Assembly: GCA_030640275.1 (NCBI GenBank)
Contig: DAOWJR010000055.1
Location: forward strand, 1 to 16,219
Length of the DNA stretch: 16,219 nucleotides
Source: Actinomycetes bacterium
GTDB lineage: Bacteria; Actinomycetota; Humimicrobiia; JAHJRV01
Reading direction: 5' to 3'
The notes below the pieces were generated by a model. That model had not been told where the DNA came from and searched no databases. It saw nothing but the letters and a program-made list of their open reading frames with translations. This document shows, piece by piece, positions 13,005-16,219 of this stretch (position 1 is the stretch's first letter; every line of letters starts with the position of its first letter). Both the position numbers and the translations under genes were made by a program.

Positions 13005-14378
13005 ATGGCAAGAAAAAATTCAAAAAGTTCACTCGATTTAACAAGACTTGATAGAATTCCACCACATAATATTGAAGCAGAAGAATCAATCCTTGGTGCA
13101 ATGATGATATCTCAAGATGCAATTGCAATTGGTGGAGAAATATTAGATGATGACGACTTTTACAGGGATAACCACAAAAAGATATATAGTGCAATAAAGA
13201 ATGTTTATGTTAGAGGAGAAGCAGCAGATCCGATAACTATTACTGAAGAATTAAAAAGAATGAATATTCTGGAGGGTGTGGGTGGAAAAGCCTATATTCA
13301 TACACTAATAAGTAATGTACCATTAGCGGCAAATGCAAAACATTATGCAACCATTATAGCGCAAAATGCTACTTTAAGAAGACTCATTGAAGCAGCGACA
13401 AAGATTGCTGCTATGGGCTATGAGGTTCCAGAGAGTATAGAAAAGACAGTTGATACCGCAGAACAGTTAATTTTTGATGTATCTAAGAGAAGAATTAAAG
13501 GCGATTTCGCAAATTTAAAAGATCTTCTAACTGAGGGGTATGAAAAGCTTGAGAAACTATATGAAAAGGACTCTCTAATAACTGGACTTTCAACTGGATT
13601 TAAAGACCTTGATAGATTAACATCTGGACTCCAACCATCTGATTTAATCATAGTTGCTGGAAGACCATCAATGGGAAAAAGCTCACTTGTTTTAGGTATA
13701 GCACGGCATGTAGGATTACATTTAAAAAAACCAGTGGCTATATTTTCCTTAGAAATGGCATGTTATCAACTTTCTCAGAGGATTATGTGTTCAGAAGCAG
13801 AGATTGATGCAACCAGACTTAAGACTGGAAGACTTAAAGACGACGATTGGGTGGAATTGGGAAGAGTTGTCGGAGAGTTAGCTGAAGCTCCAATATATAT
13901 TGATGACACAGCATCAATAAATATGATGGAGATAAGAACTAAGACAAGAAGACTTATGACTCAAAAAAATATTGCTTTAATAATTGTAGATTATTTGCAG
14001 TTAATGACTGGACCTTTTGGGCTTCAAAATAGGCAACAAGAGGTCTCCGAAATATCCAGGTCTTTAAAAATTTTGGGTAGAGAATTTAATGTTCCTGTAG
14101 TTGCAGTTTCACAACTTTCACGTGCATGTGAATTAAGACAGAATAAAAGACCTCAACTTGCGGATTTAAGGGAGTCTGGAGCAATAGAACAGGATGCTGA
14201 CTTGGTAATCTTTATTTATAGAGATGAACTTTATAATCCGAATACTGAGGATGCTGGAGTTGCAGAGATAATAATTAGAAAACATAGAAATGGTCCAACC
14301 GGTGATATTAAGCTTACTTTTAAACCTCGATTTACAAAATTTGCTGATCATACTGAAGAATACAAAGAACTTATATAA
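13005..14378 (+). CDS. dnaB: Replicative DNA helicase DnaB
   Basis: This 457-residue protein is the hexameric 5'-3' replicative helicase (named DnaC in Bacillus). The N-terminal collar domain starts at IPPHNIEAEESILGAM (18-33). Then come the linker, GLSTGFKDLDRLTSGLQPSDLIIVAGRPSMGKSS with Walker A GRPSMGKSS (219-227), SLEM with catalytic E250, IIVDYLQLM (326-334; Walker B Asp), and SRACELRQNKRPQLADLRESGAIEQDAD (372-399), the motif around the arginine finger region. Length is normal and there is no intein. The Walker A has Ser-Ser after Lys where Thr is common; both work. It lies 93 bases after rplI. The ATG has only a weak AACAGG site. Confidence 0.97.
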   Translation: MARKNSKSSLDLTRLDRIPPHNIEAEESILGAMMISQDAIAIGGEILDDDDFYRDNHKKIYSAIKNVYVRGEAADPITITEELKRMNILEGVGGKAYIHTLISNVPLAANAKHYATIIAQNATLRRLIEAATKIAAMGYEVPESIEKTVDTAEQLIFDVSKRRIKGDFANLKDLLTEGYEKLEKLYEKDSLITGLSTGFKDLDRLTSGLQPSDLIIVAGRPSMGKSSLVLGIARHVGLHLKKPVAIFSLEMACYQLSQRIMCSEAEIDATRLKTGRLKDDDWVELGRVVGELAEAPIYIDDTASINMMEIRTKTRRLMTQKNIALIIVDYLQLMTGPFGLQNRQQEVSEISRSLKILGREFNVPVVAVSQLSRACELRQNKRPQLADLRESGAIEQDADLVIFIYRDELYNPNTEDAGVAEIIIRKHRNGPTGDIKLTFKPRFTKFADHTEEYKELI

Positions 14379-14471
14379 ATACTCTAAGTTTGTTACCACA
14401 TTAAAAATTATAGATAACCTCCGTAAAATTATGCCAAACCTTCCAGAAGCATTTATTTTTATTTTTCTATT

Positions 14472-14505
14472 TTCACCTGAATGATATAAAATAAGATGTG
14501 GTGAA
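14472..14505 (+). promoter_or_regulatory. Inverted repeat around a -10-like box upstream of the FAD oxidoreductase gene
   Basis: TTCACC (14472-14477) and GGTGAA (14500-14505) are perfect inverted arms 22 bases apart, flanking TATAAAAT (14485-14492). The arrangement resembles an operator over a promoter, but the -35 position is only TTTTTC and arms of 6 bp can arise by chance. The 160-base gap between dnaB and the next gene holds nothing else that I can identify. Confidence 0.25.
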
Positions 14506-14538
14506 CAATGAAAATTATTCTTATTAAAAGGAGATAGA

Positions 14539-15930
14539 TTGGCAAAAATATATGATGTGATTATTGTTGGTGGAGGACCTTCTGGTATTTTTTCAGCGAT
14601 TGAGTTGACAAAAAATAATGATTTAGATGTTCTACTTTTAGAAAAGGGAAAAGATCTTAAAGAAAGGGATTGTCCAGGAAAAGGTAAAAAATGCTTAAAG
14701 TGTAAATTGTGCGCCATTACTAGTGGTTGGGGAGGAGCAGGAGCTTTTAGTGATGGAAAGTTAAATCTATCTACGAAAATAGGTGGATGGTTAAGTGAGT
14801 ATATTTCTGAAAAGGAATTCTCAGAATTAATAAAATATATTGATGATATATATATAGAATTTGGAGCTCCTAACAACGATATTTGTTTAGATGAAGATAG
14901 AGTTAAGGCTTTGAAAGATAAAGCTATAAGATCTGGTTTGTTATTTATTCCTACCCCGATAAGACATTTGGGGACAGATAGATGTGCCCACATTTTAAAG
15001 AGGATGAGATCCTATATAAATTCCAAGGTAGAAGTATTGACTGAAAGTGAAGTTGTAAAAGTTTTAACATCTGATAACAAGGTTGATGGCGTAGTGCTTG
15101 CTAATGGAACTAGATATTTATGCAAAAATCTAATTTTATCACCAGGTAGAGAAGGTTCAGACTGGTTAATGAAAGAGGTGAAAAGGTTAAAGTTAAAAGT
15201 AGAAAATAACGCGGTAGATATTGGATTAAGGGTGGAGGTACCAGCATATGTTATGAAACCAGTTACAGATTACTTTCATGAATCAAAATTAATATATTAC
15301 TCAAAACAGTTTGAGGATCAGGTTAGAACATTCTGTATGAATCCATATGGTGTTGTTTCTACTGAAAAATATGGGGATGTAATAACTGTAAATGGTCATA
15401 GTTATGCGAAAGACAAGACAGATAATACCAATTTTGCTTTACTTGTATCCACCAATTTTACAGAGCCATTTAAAGAACCCATAGCTTATGGAAAATATAT
15501 TGCGAGATTAGCAAATCTACTTGGTGATGGAACTATTATTCAGAGACTGGGTGATTTGAAAAAGGGAAGAAGATCTACTATGGTTAGAATAAAACAAAGT
15601 AAAGTAATACCAACTCTAAAAGAAGCAACACCTGGTGATTTAAGTTTTGTACTTCCATATAGATATCTTTCAGATATATTAGAGATGTTAAGTGCGCTAA
15701 ATGATATAGTTCCAGGAGTGGAAGCAAGAGATACTCTTCTTTATGGAATCGAAACCAAATTTTACTCATGTAGGCTTTATCTATCTCCAAATTTAGAAAC
15801 AGATATAAAAAATATGTATGCAATTGGAGATGGAGCTGGAATTAGTAGAGGTTTAGTCCACGCATCTGTTTCAGGAGTTATAGCTGCTAGAGATGTTTTA
15901 AAAAAACAAAAAATATTAAATTCTAATTAA
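14539..15930 (+). CDS. FAD-dependent oxidoreductase (COG2509 type)
   Basis: This 463-residue protein begins with a Rossmann FAD-binding motif, VIIVGGGPSGIFSAIEL (GxGxxG at 11-16), and E35 after LLL that would bind the ribose. A Cys cluster, C45-x6-C52-x2-C55-x2-C58, lies just before TSGWGGAGAFSDGKLNLS (61-78), the hallmark of the COG2509 'FAD-utilizing dehydrogenase' family. The C-terminal NMYAIGDGAGISRGLVHASVSGVIAARD is the second FAD contact. The substrate of this family is not known to me. The four Cys could bind zinc or an iron-sulfur cluster; this is inference. Start is TTG with AAAAGGAGAT. It lies between dnaB and purA, which are often direct neighbours in Firmicutes; in this lineage the gene is inserted there. 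Confidence 0.82.
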   Translation: MAKIYDVIIVGGGPSGIFSAIELTKNNDLDVLLLEKGKDLKERDCPGKGKKCLKCKLCAITSGWGGAGAFSDGKLNLSTKIGGWLSEYISEKEFSELIKYIDDIYIEFGAPNNDICLDEDRVKALKDKAIRSGLLFIPTPIRHLGTDRCAHILKRMRSYINSKVEVLTESEVVKVLTSDNKVDGVVLANGTRYLCKNLILSPGREGSDWLMKEVKRLKLKVENNAVDIGLRVEVPAYVMKPVTDYFHESKLIYYSKQFEDQVRTFCMNPYGVVSTEKYGDVITVNGHSYAKDKTDNTNFALLVSTNFTEPFKEPIAYGKYIARLANLLGDGTIIQRLGDLKKGRRSTMVRIKQSKVIPTLKEATPGDLSFVLPYRYLSDILEMLSALNDIVPGVEARDTLLYGIETKFYSCRLYLSPNLETDIKNMYAIGDGAGISRGLVHASVSGVIAARDVLKKQKILNSN

Positions 15931-16024
15931 AGAATTAAATAAGAAATTAGTTTGCTTTTAACATTTAAAACATTTATCCAAAACTTATTATTAGGTAAGT
16001 ATTAAAAAAGAAAGGTGATTTAAT

Positions 16025-16219
16025 TTGCCAGGTATTGTAGTAATTGGAACTCAATGGGGTGATGAAGGAAAGGGTAAAATCATAGATTATCTTTCTAAAG
16101 ATGCTGATGTAGTTGTTAGATTTCAGGGTGGAAATAACGCTGGTCATACCGTAGTAACAAAAGGGCAAAAATTTCAATTTCATCTTATACCATCAGGAAT
16201 ATTAAATCCAAATATTACA
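16025..16219 (+). CDS. purA: Adenylosuccinate synthetase, N-terminal part (cut by window edge)
   Basis: The first 65 residues of PurA are visible. The enzyme joins IMP and aspartate using GTP, the first committed step to AMP. PGIVVIGTQWGDEGKGKIID holds the GTP-binding loop with D13, and FQGGNNAGHTV holds H41, the same numbers as the E. coli catalytic pair. The start is TTG with AAAGGTG about 7 bases before it. The frame is open to the last base, so the gene continues beyond the window. It is 94 bases after the FAD oxidoreductase; that gap has no clear promoter or terminator. Confidence 0.96.
   Translation, partial: MPGIVVIGTQWGDEGKGKIIDYLSKDADVVVRFQGGNNAGHTVVTKGQKFQFHLIPSGILNPNIT

Noticed and set aside
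14290..14484. A 64-codon plus-strand frame overlapping the end of dnaB
   Set aside because: It is mostly inside dnaB in another frame and shows low-complexity Phe/Ile/Leu-rich sequence without a ribosome-binding site.
14166..14993. A 275-codon open frame on the minus strand across the end of dnaB and the start of the FAD oxidoreductase gene
   Set aside because: It lies opposite two well-supported genes and the gap between them, has a low-complexity Ser/Phe/Ile-rich product and no recognisable motif. Such antisense frames are expected here.
15974..15982. DnaA-box-like TTATCCAAA upstream of purA
   Set aside because: It is a single nine-base match with one mismatch, with no cluster of boxes, no AT-rich unwinding element tied to it and no dnaA or dnaN nearby.

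Overview
The window is a low-GC (roughly 30%), AGA/AAA-rich bacterial chromosome segment with no phage, insertion sequence or CRISPR. The order rpsF-ssb-rpsR-rplI-dnaB-(FAD oxidoreductase)-purA, the frequent TTG/GTG starts with good Shine-Dalgarno (SD) sites, the tyrosine phenol-lyase and a Tad/Flp pilus locus suggest an anaerobic, amino-acid-using bacterium of a Firmicutes-like or deep-branching lineage. Atribacterota (JS1-type) is my best guess. The sequence alone does not fix the phylum, nor whether the cell has an outer membrane.

Layout. (1) 1-1923: a possible CDS tail, a purine-rich and almost cytosine-free spacer, a TIM-barrel sugar isomerase/epimerase-like gene, and convergent to it a membrane-anchored DUF1287 protein that lacks its expected Cys and His residues. 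(2) 2184-4712: tRNA-Pro(CGG), a single-pass membrane protein of unknown function, and tyrosine phenol-lyase (PLP-dependent cleavage of tyrosine to phenol, pyruvate and ammonia) ending in a clear terminator. (3) 4713-10995: a compact Tad (Flp) pilus operon: cpaB, short tadZ/cpaE, tadA/cpaF, a single gene fusing TadB and TadC, a 56-residue Flp pilin, tadE and a short tadG-like gene. (4) 11161-16219: the S6-SSB-S18 / L9-DnaB / PurA backbone, with a COG2509-type FAD oxidoreductase between dnaB and purA, which is cut by the window edge.

How the genes work together. In the pilus block TadA is the motor ATPase, TadBC the inner-membrane platform, Flp the major pilin, and TadE and the TadG-like protein minor pseudopilins. 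TadZ is the localisation ATPase and CpaB the periplasmic or extracytoplasmic assembly factor. No prepilin peptidase, secretin or TadD is present, so these are either encoded elsewhere or, for the secretin, not needed. The block abuts the replication/translation cluster, which has its own promoter and a leader hairpin that may carry S6:S18 autoregulation.

The points most worth a second look are the TadB-TadC fusion, the active-site-less DUF1287 protein, the mixed substrate-pocket residues of the tyrosine phenol-lyase, a tadE start codon buried in a hairpin, and a GC-rich palindrome inserted between tadE and the tadG-like gene. I see nothing that amounts to a wholly new system.
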